A stretch of DNA of 64,000 bases from Flectobacillus sp. BAB-3569 (lineage in GTDB: Bacteria > Bacteroidota > Bacteroidia > Cytophagales > Spirosomataceae). Made by a program: the position numbers and the translations under genes. Under the pieces are notes generated by a model. It ran no database searches, was not told the DNA's origin, and saw nothing but the letters and a program-made list of their open reading frames with translations. Every line of letters starts with the position of its first letter. Position 1 is the first letter of the stretch. Shown here in pieces: positions 1-8,782 of the stretch. Location of the stretch: assembly GCF_002270355.1 (NCBI RefSeq), contig NZ_NJFZ01000010.1, positions 124,007 to 188,006 on the forward strand. The letters are read 5' to 3'.

Positions 1-1
1 A

Positions 2-220
2 AAATGTGGTTGTGCGCCAGATTTAGTGCAAAATGGTAAAAATGGCATTTCGATTAATCCTTATGATGGTAAAAGTTTAACAGATGCGTTGAATTTTTTT
101 ATCGAAAATCCTACTAAAATCGAAGTGATGGGACGTGTTTCCAAAGAAATTATTGAGGAATATACTCCACAAAAAGTTGCGCAAGAGATGTATTTGGGAT
201 TCAAACGGTGTTTGAAATAA
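2..220 (+). CDS. Glycosyltransferase, C-terminal fragment (5' end outside window)
   Basis: The reading frame is open from base 2 to a TAA at 218-220 and gives the last 72 residues of a protein whose start lies upstream. The fragment contains GxxGISINPYDGKSLTDAL followed by a helix-rich tail ending in FKRCLK. This is the usual end of a GT-B (family 4) glycosyltransferase: the loop after the sugar-nucleotide site, then the C-terminal helix that crosses back to the N-domain. It precedes an acyltransferase and further glycosyltransferases on the same strand, which fits a polysaccharide operon. The donor sugar cannot be told from this fragment. Confidence 0.7.
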   Translation, partial: KCGCAPDLVQNGKNGISINPYDGKSLTDALNFFIENPTKIEVMGRVSKEIIEEYTPQKVAQEMYLGFKRCLK

Positions 221-304
221 TCTCATATTTTACCATTAGTATTTCTAATTCAACTATTCTTGCATAAATATTGAACCCAAAGGCAGAGAAAAAATATCTC
301 ATAT

Positions 305-1393
305 ATGCCTTCTCTTTCTGTCTTTCTCAGCAAATATGTCTCAAAAAAATTAATAAATTCCATTCAAATACTTCGAGGTGTCGCAGCGGTTGTGGTATTG
401 GTTTATCATGTATCGGGTTACATGAGAGTGCATTATTCCCAAACTATTTTTGGCGATATTTTTCGAATAGGATTTGCAGGAGTTGATTTGTTTTTTGTAA
501 TAAGTGGGTTTATCATTTATTTTACGGCAAAGGATTATTTGAATAAGCCCAGTAAATTTAAGGATTATTGGAAAAAAAGAATCATTCGAATTTTTCCAAT
601 ATATTGGATTGTTGTGCTAGGAATTCAATTGTTACAATGGATTTTGTCCAAACAATTAAAAGTGGCAAGCTTTGCAACAGAATATGCGGGTGGTTTTCTA
701 CAACATTTAGGTACTTATACCTTATTCCCGCATCACGTAGCTGTAGATCCTGTTACGTGGACATTGAGTTATGAATTATATTTTTATGCGCTATTTTCGT
801 TATTAATCCTATCTCGAAAACTACTGGTAATTCTTGTGTTGGTGCTGTTGTTGTCTATTCATAATTCTATTTTTCATCCTGTTCTAGACCCATCAAAAGG
901 CTTATCTTACTACAATTATCTGTTTAGCAATTATAATTATGAGTTTTTGCTTGGTGTTATAATCTGTCATTTTTTCGATAAAATACGCTTTACACCGATT
1001 ATATCTTATATAATGCTGGGGTGTGCTTTGGTTATTATTGCTGTTGGAGGGTATGATGTAGGAGACTATGATAACTTTAAAAGAATTATGATATTTGGTT
1101 CGTCTGCCTCTTTGATTTTGGTAGGAACACTAAACTTAGAACAGGCAGATAAGTTAAAAACACCTTCGTTTTTAATGTTATTAGGTAGCGCATCCTACGT
1201 TCTGTATCTAATACATTTTCCATTTTTATTGATTTTAAATAGAATTCCCAATATGTTTGGCGTGACTTTAGATGCCTTACAGATGTCGATATATAATTAT
1301 GTGGTGGTGGTCATCAATATTTTGGTGGCAGTGTTTTTGCACAAAAAATTAGAATTACTACTAACCTCTTATTTAAGCAAAATTTTCAAGTGA
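305..1393 (+). CDS. Acyltransferase 3 family membrane protein (OafA/YrhL-like)
   Basis: This 362-residue polytopic membrane protein is of the acyltransferase 3 family, which puts acetyl or other acyl groups on surface sugars. The family N-terminal signature is visible: Arg24-Gly25 at the start of the first membrane helix, His35 in VYHVSG, and GVDLFFVISGF in helix 2. About ten hydrophobic segments follow, with no fused SGNH domain. Its last codon overlaps the GTG start of the next glycosyltransferase by four bases, so the two are probably translationally coupled. The acceptor glycan is unknown. It probably decorates the polysaccharide made by the neighbouring genes. Confidence 0.85.
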   Translation: MPSLSVFLSKYVSKKLINSIQILRGVAAVVVLVYHVSGYMRVHYSQTIFGDIFRIGFAGVDLFFVISGFIIYFTAKDYLNKPSKFKDYWKKRIIRIFPIYWIVVLGIQLLQWILSKQLKVASFATEYAGGFLQHLGTYTLFPHHVAVDPVTWTLSYELYFYALFSLLILSRKLLVILVLVLLLSIHNSIFHPVLDPSKGLSYYNYLFSNYNYEFLLGVIICHFFDKIRFTPIISYIMLGCALVIIAVGGYDVGDYDNFKRIMIFGSSASLILVGTLNLEQADKLKTPSFLMLLGSASYVLYLIHFPFLLILNRIPNMFGVTLDALQMSIYNYVVVVINILVAVFLHKKLELLLTSYLSKIFK

Positions 1394-2544
1394 GTCAATC
1401 TTTAAGAATTTTACATATTTGTGCCTATACTTGGGATATTGGTGGCCCCCCAAAAGTGATTTACGACAATGCGGTTGTACAATTAGCTAATGGTGCAGAG
1501 GTTACAATATTGACTCCTATTTCTGAAGGTCAAAAACTATATCCCGTACCTGATGGTGCACAGATTGTATGCTGTAAGCGACACGGTTTAGCTCGTATTT
1601 GGGCCGAGTTTTCTCCTGAGTTATACCAATGGTTGAAAAAGCACGGAGAAAAATTCGATGTGATACATATTCATGGTATTTGGCATTTTGGTAGTGTAGC
1701 GCCGTTTTTATTGAATTTGAAAGTGGTAAAATGTATTACCGTACATGGCTTATTAGACCCTTGGGCGTATCGAAATGGCTATTGGAAAAAGAGAATATTT
1801 AGATGGCTTTTTCAGAAAAATGCATTACAAAAAGCTGAAATGATCCATGTTTTCAATGCAGACGAGTATCGAGATGTTACGAATTTTATAGGGGAGAGTC
1901 ACCCCAATATTGTCATGATTCCGAATGGTATTGATTTAAAACCTTTCGAGAATTTACCAGACAAGGGATATTTTGCACAAGAACTGGGTTTTTCAGGAGA
2001 TAAAAAGGTTATCTTATTTTTGAGTAGAATCAATATCAAGAAAGGACTAGATTTGCTACTTCCAGCGGTGAGAGATTTAGCCAAAGAGCGAGAAGATTTT
2101 ATTTTAGCCTTGGCTGGTCCTGACGATGGGTATCTGGAGGCAACCCAAGATTTCATCAAACAGCATCAGGCAGAATCATATATCAAATGGATTGGTATGA
2201 AGACTGGACAAGAAAAATTGGCGGCCTTTGCTGATGCAGATATTTTTGTGTTACCCTCGCATTCGGAAGGATTCTCAATTGCCACTTTAGAGGCTTTAGT
2301 TTCAGGAACTCCTTCGGTATTATCGGATAAGGTTGGCTTTGCTGACAATATCATAGCCACAGAATCCGCTATTATAGTTGACCTTGATTCTGACTCTATC
2401 AAGAATGGTATTAATCGTCTTCTTGATGATACTGAGTTAGCAAACAAGATTGCTAAAAATGGACAACATTTGGTCAGAACTCAATATGATATTCGCGTCG
2501 TAGGAAAACGTATCATGAATGAGTTTTTTAAAATTATGAAATAA
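1390..2544 (+). CDS. Glycosyltransferase family 4 (GT-B fold)
   Basis: The protein has 384 residues and starts at a GTG that overlaps the upstream stop codon (GTGA). The N-terminal Rossmann domain begins SLRILHICAYTWDIGGPPKV, with the glycine-rich acceptor loop. The C-domain has the donor-binding run LPSHSEGFSIATLEALVSG, whose EGFSIATLEA is the family's E-x7-E motif, preceded by LFLSRINIKKGLDLL. These features define a retaining GT4 enzyme that uses a nucleotide-activated sugar in the cytoplasm. It sits in a run of same-strand polysaccharide genes with very short gaps. Sugar and linkage are not predictable from sequence alone. Confidence 0.88.
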   Translation: MSQSLRILHICAYTWDIGGPPKVIYDNAVVQLANGAEVTILTPISEGQKLYPVPDGAQIVCCKRHGLARIWAEFSPELYQWLKKHGEKFDVIHIHGIWHFGSVAPFLLNLKVVKCITVHGLLDPWAYRNGYWKKRIFRWLFQKNALQKAEMIHVFNADEYRDVTNFIGESHPNIVMIPNGIDLKPFENLPDKGYFAQELGFSGDKKVILFLSRINIKKGLDLLLPAVRDLAKEREDFILALAGPDDGYLEATQDFIKQHQAESYIKWIGMKTGQEKLAAFADADIFVLPSHSEGFSIATLEALVSGTPSVLSDKVGFADNIIATESAIIVDLDSDSIKNGINRLLDDTELANKIAKNGQHLVRTQYDIRVVGKRIMNEFFKIMK

Positions 2545-2555
2545 ACCATTGCAAT

Positions 2556-3464
2556 ATGCAACAAGATATATCGGTAATTATCCTAACCTTTAATGAGGAA
2601 AAACATATTGCCCGTTGTATTAAATCGATTTTGCCATTTACCCATAAAATTTTTATCGTCGACTCTGGTTCTACCGACAAAACGGTAGAAATAGCTGAAA
2701 GATTAGGCGCAATTGTCCAGTACAATCCTTGGGTGAATTATGCACAACAGTTTAATTATGGTATTGAGAATAATCCTCACAAAACCAAGTGGTTGATGCG
2801 AATGGATTCGGATGAATATATCATGCCTGAGTTATCAGAAGAGATTTCGAATAAACTAGCGGGTTTGGATGACCAGATTTCAGGTATTTATGTAAAACGC
2901 CGTGTGATGTTTTTTAACAAATGGATTCGTCATGGGGCATATTACCCTATTTGGTTACTCAGAATTTGGAGAAATGGACGAGGGGTTTGCGAAGAGACTT
3001 GGATGGATGAGCATATCAAAATTACAGAGGGTATTACTCAAAACTTTTCACATGATATTGTTGACCATAATCTAAATAATTTGACATGGTGGACTCAAAA
3101 ACATAATTTGTATGCAATTAGAGAAGTAATCGACTTGCTCAATATGAAATATGATTTTAGAGATTTTGAGTCGGTTGAACCAAAGTTGTTGGGTTCGCAA
3201 GAACAAAGGAAAAGGTATTTGAAAATGAAATATGCTTCTTTACCTTTATTTACCCGTCCATTCATGTACTTTATCTATAGGTATTTTTTTAGATTAGGAT
3301 TTCTGGATGGAACTAAAGGTTTGGTATGGCATTTTTTACAAGGCTTCTGGTATCGTTTTTTAGTAGATGCCAAAATATATGAGGTTTACCAGCGTGTTGG
3401 AAAAGATAAAAACGCGATTGTTGACTTTTTTCAAAAAGAGTATAATAAGAACCTTCGTTCGTAG
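2556..3464 (+). CDS. Glycosyltransferase family 2 (WaaE/KdtX-like)
   Basis: This 302-residue GT-A enzyme opens with ISVIILTFNEEKHIARCIKS and FIVDSGSTDKTVEIAERLGA, the nucleotide-binding half of GT2. A metal-binding Asp-x-Asp lies in MRMDSDEYIMPEL. The opening and overall length resemble WaaE/KdtX, the lipopolysaccharide core beta-glucosyltransferases, but that family also acts on capsule and exopolysaccharide. The C-terminal third is basic and aromatic (RPFMYFIYRYFFRLGFLDG), suggesting membrane association. It starts 11 bases after the previous gene and 12 bases before the acetyltransferase, so it is almost certainly in the same transcript. Confidence 0.85.
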   Translation: MQQDISVIILTFNEEKHIARCIKSILPFTHKIFIVDSGSTDKTVEIAERLGAIVQYNPWVNYAQQFNYGIENNPHKTKWLMRMDSDEYIMPELSEEISNKLAGLDDQISGIYVKRRVMFFNKWIRHGAYYPIWLLRIWRNGRGVCEETWMDEHIKITEGITQNFSHDIVDHNLNNLTWWTQKHNLYAIREVIDLLNMKYDFRDFESVEPKLLGSQEQRKRYLKMKYASLPLFTRPFMYFIYRYFFRLGFLDGTKGLVWHFLQGFWYRFLVDAKIYEVYQRVGKDKNAIVDFFQKEYNKNLRS

Positions 3465-3476
3465 TTAAGATAATAA

Positions 3477-4070
3477 ATGGAGGGAAACGAAAATAGTGTT
3501 GGAGATAATTGGAAGACAATGTTTAAAACAGATTTGTCTAAATATGATAATTCATGGTACAAACCTGGGTCAAAGGCAAAAATAATCCTTTGGTTTTTGG
3601 TAAATACCTGTGTAATCAATAATTACTTGCCCATTCCTGTGAGTCTAAAGATTTGGGTATTGCGGTTGTTTGGTGCTCAAATTGGCAAAGGTGTTATGAT
3701 AAAGCCAAAGGTTAATATTAAATATCCTTGGTTTTTGCGAATTGGAGATTTTGTTTGGATAGGCGAGGAGGTCTGGATTGATAATTATACGTGGGTAAGC
3801 TTGGAAAATCACACTTGTATTTCACAAGGAGCAATGTTGTTGACGGGCAATCATAATTACAAAAGTTCAGGCTTTGGATTAATGATTGGTGAAATCAAAT
3901 TGGCTGAAGGGGCATGGATAGGCGCAAAAGCGGTTGTTTGTCCAGGAGTGACCGTTCACTCACATGCTGTACTTTCTGTAGGTTCTATTGCAACCAAAGA
4001 CTTAGATTCTTACTCTATATACCAAGGTAACCCAGCTGTTAAAGTCAGAGACCGAAGCATTTTATCCTAG
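3477..4070 (+). CDS. Left-handed beta-helix acetyltransferase (WcaF-like)
   Basis: This 197-residue protein has hexapeptide repeats typical of left-handed beta-helix acyltransferases: IGKGVMIKPKVNI, IGDFVWIGEEVWID, ISQGAMLLTGNHNY, LAEGAWIGAKAVVCPGVTV. The likely catalytic His is in the TGNHNY loop. The N-terminal FLVNTCVINNYLPIPVSLKI and overall pattern match the WcaF (colanic acid O-acetyltransferase) group, which uses acetyl-CoA in the cytoplasm. It follows the GT2 gene by 12 bases, so acetylation of a repeat-unit sugar is the likely job. WcaF identity is by resemblance; the acceptor is unknown. Confidence 0.85.
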   Translation: MEGNENSVGDNWKTMFKTDLSKYDNSWYKPGSKAKIILWFLVNTCVINNYLPIPVSLKIWVLRLFGAQIGKGVMIKPKVNIKYPWFLRIGDFVWIGEEVWIDNYTWVSLENHTCISQGAMLLTGNHNYKSSGFGLMIGEIKLAEGAWIGAKAVVCPGVTVHSHAVLSVGSIATKDLDSYSIYQGNPAVKVRDRSILS

Positions 4071-4181
4071 TAATTCTTGTTGTTTTATAGAATAGTTGTA
4101 AATTCGATAATTAAATTTAAGGAGTTTTTCCGAAATTGCTCTTGCTAAAAATTGAACTTTAGGGCACATAGTTAAGTGGTT

Positions 4182-5384
4182 ATGAATAGTATTTTTACTG
4201 AAATATACAATGACAGGCTTTTTCAAATTATAGTTTCAGCGATAGTAGCAGCTATTGTTTCAGTGGCGGCTATACCTGTAATTATTAAGATATCTCGTTT
4301 GAAAAACCTTATGGCTGAGCCTGGCGAAAGAAGCTCCCATATCAAGAAAACACCTACTTTGGGAGGTGTCGCTATCTTTGCATCCACGCTGATCAGCTAC
4401 TTTCTTTGGAGTAATCCAGATGAGGGCGAATTTGTGCACCTTTCTATTTCAGCGATGGTAATATTGTTTTTCCTCGGTGTGAAAGATGATATTTTGGTGC
4501 TTTCTCCCAAAAAGAAAATGTATGTACAAATTGCTGCATCTGCTTTAGTGGTGGTATTTGGTGATGTTCGCCTCGAAAACTTGTTTGGGATTTTTGGTAT
4601 TGACGAGGTTCCTTATCTTCTAAGCCTACCGCTCACAGTATTTGTCTTCATTGCCTTAATTAATGCGATTAATCTTATTGATGGTATTGATGGTTTGGCC
4701 GGTGGTATTGGGATGATTTGCGGAGGATTGTTTGGTTTGTGGTTTTACTTGAATGGCTACTTTGCGATGGCTTGTCTGGCAGCCTCAATGGCAGGATCTC
4801 TTTTTGGTTTTTTACGTTTTAATTATTCTAAGACGTCCAAAATCTTTATGGGTGACACTGGTTCACTGATTGTAGGCTTCTTGCTAACAATGTTTGCCAT
4901 TAAATTTGTACAGTTGAACATTGCCTATCGTTTTGACCCAAATGCGCTGTTTAGTGCTCCCATCTTAGCTATTGTGGTATTGATTGTTCCCATTTTTGAT
5001 ACACTTCGCGTATTCATTGTTAGATTGAAAGATAAAAAATCCCCATTTGTTGGCGACAGAAACCACTTACACCATATTTTGATTGACAGTGGTATGACTC
5101 ACCTACAGGCTTCGATGGTTCTTTGGGTATTTACTGTAGTATCAACGATTGCATTTTTGTTTATAACTAAAAATAGTGACAATACTACCTCTCTTTATAT
5201 TCTAGGAGGTTTGTTTGGAGTATATATGTGGCTGTCTCACATATTGAAAGCCAGAAATGCTAAACGTCAGGAATTGCTAGAGGCTGAGGAGGCCGAAGCA
5301 AAAAGACAAAAAGAAATTCAAGAACAACAGGCTATTATCTTGGAAGAGAAAAAATTAGCTAAGCCTGCCTTAGAAATTCGTTAA
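4182..5384 (+). CDS. Polyprenyl-phosphate GlcNAc-1-phosphate transferase (WecA/TagO/MraY family)
   Basis: This multi-pass membrane enzyme transfers a HexNAc-1-phosphate from UDP-sugar to undecaprenyl phosphate, the first step of lipid-linked glycan synthesis. Family motifs are present: PGERSSHIKKTPTLGGVAIF, VKDDILVLSPKKK, NLIDGIDGLAGG, FMGDTGSL and DRNHLHHILID, the histidine motif of the WecA/TagO branch. After the last helix there is a charged, coiled-coil-like cytosolic tail of about 45 residues (KRQELLEAEEAEAKRQKEIQ) that is longer than in WecA. The ATG at 4182 is preferred; an in-frame GTG at 4176 would add two residues. It closes the plus-strand cluster and is followed by a strong terminator. 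Confidence 0.9.
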   Translation: MNSIFTEIYNDRLFQIIVSAIVAAIVSVAAIPVIIKISRLKNLMAEPGERSSHIKKTPTLGGVAIFASTLISYFLWSNPDEGEFVHLSISAMVILFFLGVKDDILVLSPKKKMYVQIAASALVVVFGDVRLENLFGIFGIDEVPYLLSLPLTVFVFIALINAINLIDGIDGLAGGIGMICGGLFGLWFYLNGYFAMACLAASMAGSLFGFLRFNYSKTSKIFMGDTGSLIVGFLLTMFAIKFVQLNIAYRFDPNALFSAPILAIVVLIVPIFDTLRVFIVRLKDKKSPFVGDRNHLHHILIDSGMTHLQASMVLWVFTVVSTIAFLFITKNSDNTTSLYILGGLFGVYMWLSHILKARNAKRQELLEAEEAEAKRQKEIQEQQAIILEEKKLAKPALEIR

Positions 5385-5401
5385 GATATACAATGAAAAA
5401 T

Positions 5402-5431
5402 AAAAACCTGTTAGCATGCTAACAGGTTTTT
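5402..5431. terminator. Bidirectional Rho-independent terminator
   Basis: A perfect 30-base palindrome (arms of 15: aaaaacctgttagca and its complement) lies between the convergent transferase gene and the PP2C-like gene, with T runs on both strands. It can end transcription from both sides. Confidence 0.85.
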
Positions 5432-5439
5432 TTATGGTG

Positions 5440-6564
5440 TTAGGGAAGGTATTTCGCAGTTTCTTTGAGTTTCTTGTCAATTCTACCAAGTACCATTTCG
5501 CTATTTTTAAGCTTCTCAATACTCTCTTTGGAGCCATTGTCAACCTCTTGTTGAAGTGCATCTCTGATGGCAGTCCACTTGGTTTTTTGCTGATTTAATA
5601 ACTCTTGTTGAAGAACAGCTTCGTCTTGAGTTAAAACTCGTTTACTTCTAGTACTACTTTTGGTAGAAGAGCTCTCTGATGTACTTTTTTCTGAAGATTG
5701 AAAGCTTTCTGTTGAGGTACTTGACTTTTCTTTTGAGTCTGGTACGCTGGTTGTGCTTGAAGGCGTACTTGCATCACTACTATTGGTGTCAATACCTAAT
5801 TCCTCGCTTAATTGAGCATTCGCTTTTGCAATCGCAGCAGAGTCGCTATTACTTGCTTTATTAAGTTGAACAGAATCGATTATTGGTACCGAATCGCCAT
5901 TTAGGCGATGACTATTAGAGTTGTACCATAGAAAGAATGCAATCCCTCCTGCGATTAAGCCCAAACTTGTCCAAAGAATAAGCGAATTAGTTTCTTTGTC
6001 TTTGTCTTTTGGTTTGCTTACAACGGGTGCAGGCGTGATTTTTTTCTCTACTTTCGCTTCTACAACAGGTTGAGAAGAATTAACAACTAAGGGCTCCTCT
6101 GGGGCTTTACTATTAATAACTTCTAGTATAACAAGATTGATTTTTAGTTTCTTTTGCGGGTCAACTACATTTTGCAAATTTTGAATACCATTTTCTGGAG
6201 TATCACTTTTCTGCAAAATCTCATCAATTTCATTGTCTGATAAATGTTGTCTTAAACTTTCGCTACAAATCAGTAGTTTATCCCCTTCATTGAGTGTAAA
6301 ACTAATAATATCAAGCTTAGATGGACGAGCTAAAAATTGGAGTTTGTGCCCTTTTCTGCTTAAATAACAGTGAGTATCACTAATCCAATTCATTAAAGAG
6401 GTATCTGCCAAGTCCCATGAAACTTGTAGTTCATGGTCTGGGTTAGATTCTTTAGCGATTTTGGTACCCAAATGAAAAACCTGTAAAATAGAGTCTCTCA
6501 TGGCACGGTAGGCTGTTTCTGAATCTTCAGGTTCAAGGATATTTTGTGAATGATTTGTATCCAT
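5440..6564 (-). CDS. Membrane protein with degenerate, half-length PP2C-like domain
   Basis: The 374-residue protein has three parts. Residues 1-150 resemble the C-terminal half of a PP2C Ser/Thr phosphatase: WISDTHCYLSRKG (where VGDSRxYxxRxG is expected), then FTLNEGDKLLICSESLRQHL (expected GDxLLLCSDGL), then a final beta-strand KINLVILEV. The metal-binding Asp of SDG is Glu102, and the N-terminal DGxGG half is missing, so catalysis is unlikely. Residues about 195-214 form one membrane helix. The remainder (about 215-374) is Ser/Thr/Glu-rich, then a charged helical end. The cytosolic PP2C-like domain could be a phosphoprotein or ligand sensor. It is the last gene of a minus-strand glycan cluster. 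The assignment rests on motif resemblance. Confidence 0.6.
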   Translation of the reverse strand: MDTNHSQNILEPEDSETAYRAMRDSILQVFHLGTKIAKESNPDHELQVSWDLADTSLMNWISDTHCYLSRKGHKLQFLARPSKLDIISFTLNEGDKLLICSESLRQHLSDNEIDEILQKSDTPENGIQNLQNVVDPQKKLKINLVILEVINSKAPEEPLVVNSSQPVVEAKVEKKITPAPVVSKPKDKDKETNSLILWTSLGLIAGGIAFFLWYNSNSHRLNGDSVPIIDSVQLNKASNSDSAAIAKANAQLSEELGIDTNSSDASTPSSTTSVPDSKEKSSTSTESFQSSEKSTSESSSTKSSTRSKRVLTQDEAVLQQELLNQQKTKWTAIRDALQQEVDNGSKESIEKLKNSEMVLGRIDKKLKETAKYLP

Positions 6565-6696
6565 CGTAAGGATTAAGGAATGTTGTGAATTCCGTAGTAG
6601 AGGTTATAAGATTGATTACTACTTTGCAAATAACTAACGATTGGAAAGAACAAAAAACATGCCGAATCTCAATGCTATTCGACATATTCCATTAAG

Positions 6697-7674
6697 TTAT
6701 TGTACCTCAAACTCTTCTATCCAATCAATCATTTTTAAACACCCTTTCTCGATAGCAGTGCTCAAAAAGTTTTTAGAGGCTTTCTGTTCTATTTTTCCCA
6801 TACTCGGAACAAAGCTGTTGAAGCCAGTATACTTTTTGAGATTTGAGAGATAGACGTTTTGTAATTTCTTTAAAGTTTTGAGAGTGGACTCGCTAACTCC
6901 AATTTGATTTTTGAAGTAGCCTTTTTGAGTAGCCAATGACAAATTTTGCCATTGAAGAATTTGTAATGGAAATGACTGCGCTATGACATAATTTCCCTTC
7001 TCATCCATTGTAAGCGGATTTTCGACCCAATTATATGGGTGATAATGAACGCCAATTTCTGATTGTATATATACATTTTCTTGAAAAATAGGGATGAAGT
7101 TTAACCAGAGTTGTTCTGCCCCAAATCCGTGGCAGAAATCGAAATAGCCTTTTTCCTTCGTTCTTTCTTTCCAATAAGTCAAAAAACTCTCAGCTTGCGT
7201 ACTTGGTTTATATCCCCAAAATCCTGCATTATAAAGTCCAGCATTCAAAAATGATGGTTCATTGATTGGGTGCTTGGGATTACGTTGTTGGGTTATATTA
7301 GGACTCAAAACGATATCATATTCGTTGAGAATTTCCCATGTTTTTGATAGAGACTGAAAAAGTTGAGTTTGACTTTCAAGAAAAATAATTTTATTCGCTT
7401 GATATTTTTTTGCTAAAAATGAAGCAAAATAGGGTTTCAATGAACGGGTAAGTTCATCTACGGTATATCTATTGGCCATTTCAGATAAAAAAGGTAATCC
7501 TAGTTCATCCGCAGCTACGATGGGAAATGCTATGGCTGGCAAATCGCTAGGTAGGCGGTCTGCAAGACCAATGACAAATTGTGTATTAGGTTCGTATTTT
7601 TGTAAGTCTTCGCCCAATGCTAATGCAAATGGTATTTGAGAAATTGAGCAAACTGTATAGACTAATTGTGTCAT
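6697..7674 (-). CDS. GT8-like glycosyltransferase paralogue lacking the DxD motif
   Basis: The 325-residue protein aligns along its length with the product of 8783-9763 (shared VCSI/ICSI start, FVIGLxDRL, SLKPYF/AVKPYF, SxGLYNxGF, WxNFxPxF). At the place of the partner's metal-binding Asp104-Pro-Asp106 it has Glu100-Ser-Gln102. The partner's late FFHYSGY motif is replaced by ILQWQNLS, and FVDQHWIN by GAEQLWLN. It therefore probably cannot bind the metal-nucleotide-sugar in the usual way and may be a partner subunit or have a changed function. The ATG at 7674 is chosen because it matches the paralogue's start and leaves 17 bases after the GT9 gene. An upstream ATG at 7737 would overlap that gene. 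Confidence 0.75.
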   Translation of the reverse strand: MTQLVYTVCSISQIPFALALGEDLQKYEPNTQFVIGLADRLPSDLPAIAFPIVAADELGLPFLSEMANRYTVDELTRSLKPYFASFLAKKYQANKIIFLESQTQLFQSLSKTWEILNEYDIVLSPNITQQRNPKHPINEPSFLNAGLYNAGFWGYKPSTQAESFLTYWKERTKEKGYFDFCHGFGAEQLWLNFIPIFQENVYIQSEIGVHYHPYNWVENPLTMDEKGNYVIAQSFPLQILQWQNLSLATQKGYFKNQIGVSESTLKTLKKLQNVYLSNLKKYTGFNSFVPSMGKIEQKASKNFLSTAIEKGCLKMIDWIEEFEVQ

Positions 7675-7691
7675 ATTCGAATAGAGTAATG

Positions 7692-8723
7692 TTAGGATTT
7701 TGAAGTGCTTTGAATATGTTTTTCTACCACCTCCCAAACTACTTCAAATGGCAAATCAGCACAAGGTTTTTGACCGTCAGTAATCATGATGGCATTGTTG
7801 GTCGCGTATCCACCTGAGTAAGGAAGATATTTGTCAAAATGGACAAACTTCCCGAATAATAGCAATCCATACGTTCCAACAGCATTTGCCAAATGCGCAG
7901 GGCCACTATCTACACCCATGAAAAACTGCGCTCTGCGGATAATTTCGGCGGTTTGGAGTAAACTAAATTTTCCACAGCAATTGATGTATCCTGGCAACGA
8001 TTGATTCAAACTACTTTTTAACCCTACTTCAACAACATGATAACCTAGTGTATAAAGACGTTGAATGAGATTTTCCCAATGATACGTTTGCCAATCTTTA
8101 GGCGAAAAGTTAGAGTGACAATGGATCGCTACAAACTTTTGTGGTAAAGCCTGCTGGTCTATTTTTTGTTTATCATTTTCGCTGATATACACCTTTGGCG
8201 TTTCTTGACTCAAGGGTAAGCCACCTACTTTGGCGAACACTTCCAATAAATTACCAAATTCAAAATAGTTTTTTACATGAATGCCTAGTTGCTCAGCATA
8301 TGGATTGGTCAAAAATGTAAGCGTTGGTATGTGAAGGCGCAACTCAGGCATGTGAAGATTATAAAAAATATCAAAGTTATGGTGTCTGCTGGTGAGGATA
8401 CTTTGATACAAATTGGTTTCTTCAATCGTGTAATCAATATTGGGATTACTATCGATGAGCTCTCTAAATGGTTTTCTAACAATCCAAAAAACTTTACTAT
8501 CAGGATACTTTTGCTTAATAATGCGAGAAAGAGGCTCTGCTGCTACAATATCTCCAAAATGTTCTGCCAGCAGTACGCCAATTATTTGTTTCTTGGGATT
8601 ATTTAATTTGACCCAACGCACCAACAAATAGCTTTGAATGAATCTCCAAGCTGGAACATATTGTTGAAGTATGTATTTATTGTAGCGATGTTTCCAGAGG
8701 TCGATAAAACGCTGAATACCCAT
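7692..8723 (-). CDS. Glycosyltransferase family 9 (heptosyltransferase-like)
   Basis: This 343-residue GT-B protein resembles ADP-heptose:LPS heptosyltransferases. The N-domain has VLLAEHFGDIVAAEPLSRII, with the GD pair of the acceptor loop. The C-domain has VAIHCHSNFSPKDWQTYHW and the family signature RRAQFFMGVDSGPAHLANAVG, which binds the donor nucleotide. It lies between two GT8-like genes on the same strand, in what is probably one operon. Heptose transfer is the family's best-known activity, but many GT9 proteins of Bacteroidota act on other sugars or glycoprotein glycans. The family is certain, the substrate is not. Confidence 0.88.
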   Translation of the reverse strand: MGIQRFIDLWKHRYNKYILQQYVPAWRFIQSYLLVRWVKLNNPKKQIIGVLLAEHFGDIVAAEPLSRIIKQKYPDSKVFWIVRKPFRELIDSNPNIDYTIEETNLYQSILTSRHHNFDIFYNLHMPELRLHIPTLTFLTNPYAEQLGIHVKNYFEFGNLLEVFAKVGGLPLSQETPKVYISENDKQKIDQQALPQKFVAIHCHSNFSPKDWQTYHWENLIQRLYTLGYHVVEVGLKSSLNQSLPGYINCCGKFSLLQTAEIIRRAQFFMGVDSGPAHLANAVGTYGLLLFGKFVHFDKYLPYSGGYATNNAIMITDGQKPCADLPFEVVWEVVEKHIQSTSKS

Positions 8724-8782
8724 TTTTACTTTAAGATTTGTCTGAAATTGATTAGATAGCTCAACTATCCAACCTATATAAA

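Noticed and set aside
7675-7737. Upstream ATG for the DxD-less GT8-like gene
   Set aside because: It would overlap the GT9 gene by 46 bases, and the paralogue starts at the position matching the ATG at 7674.
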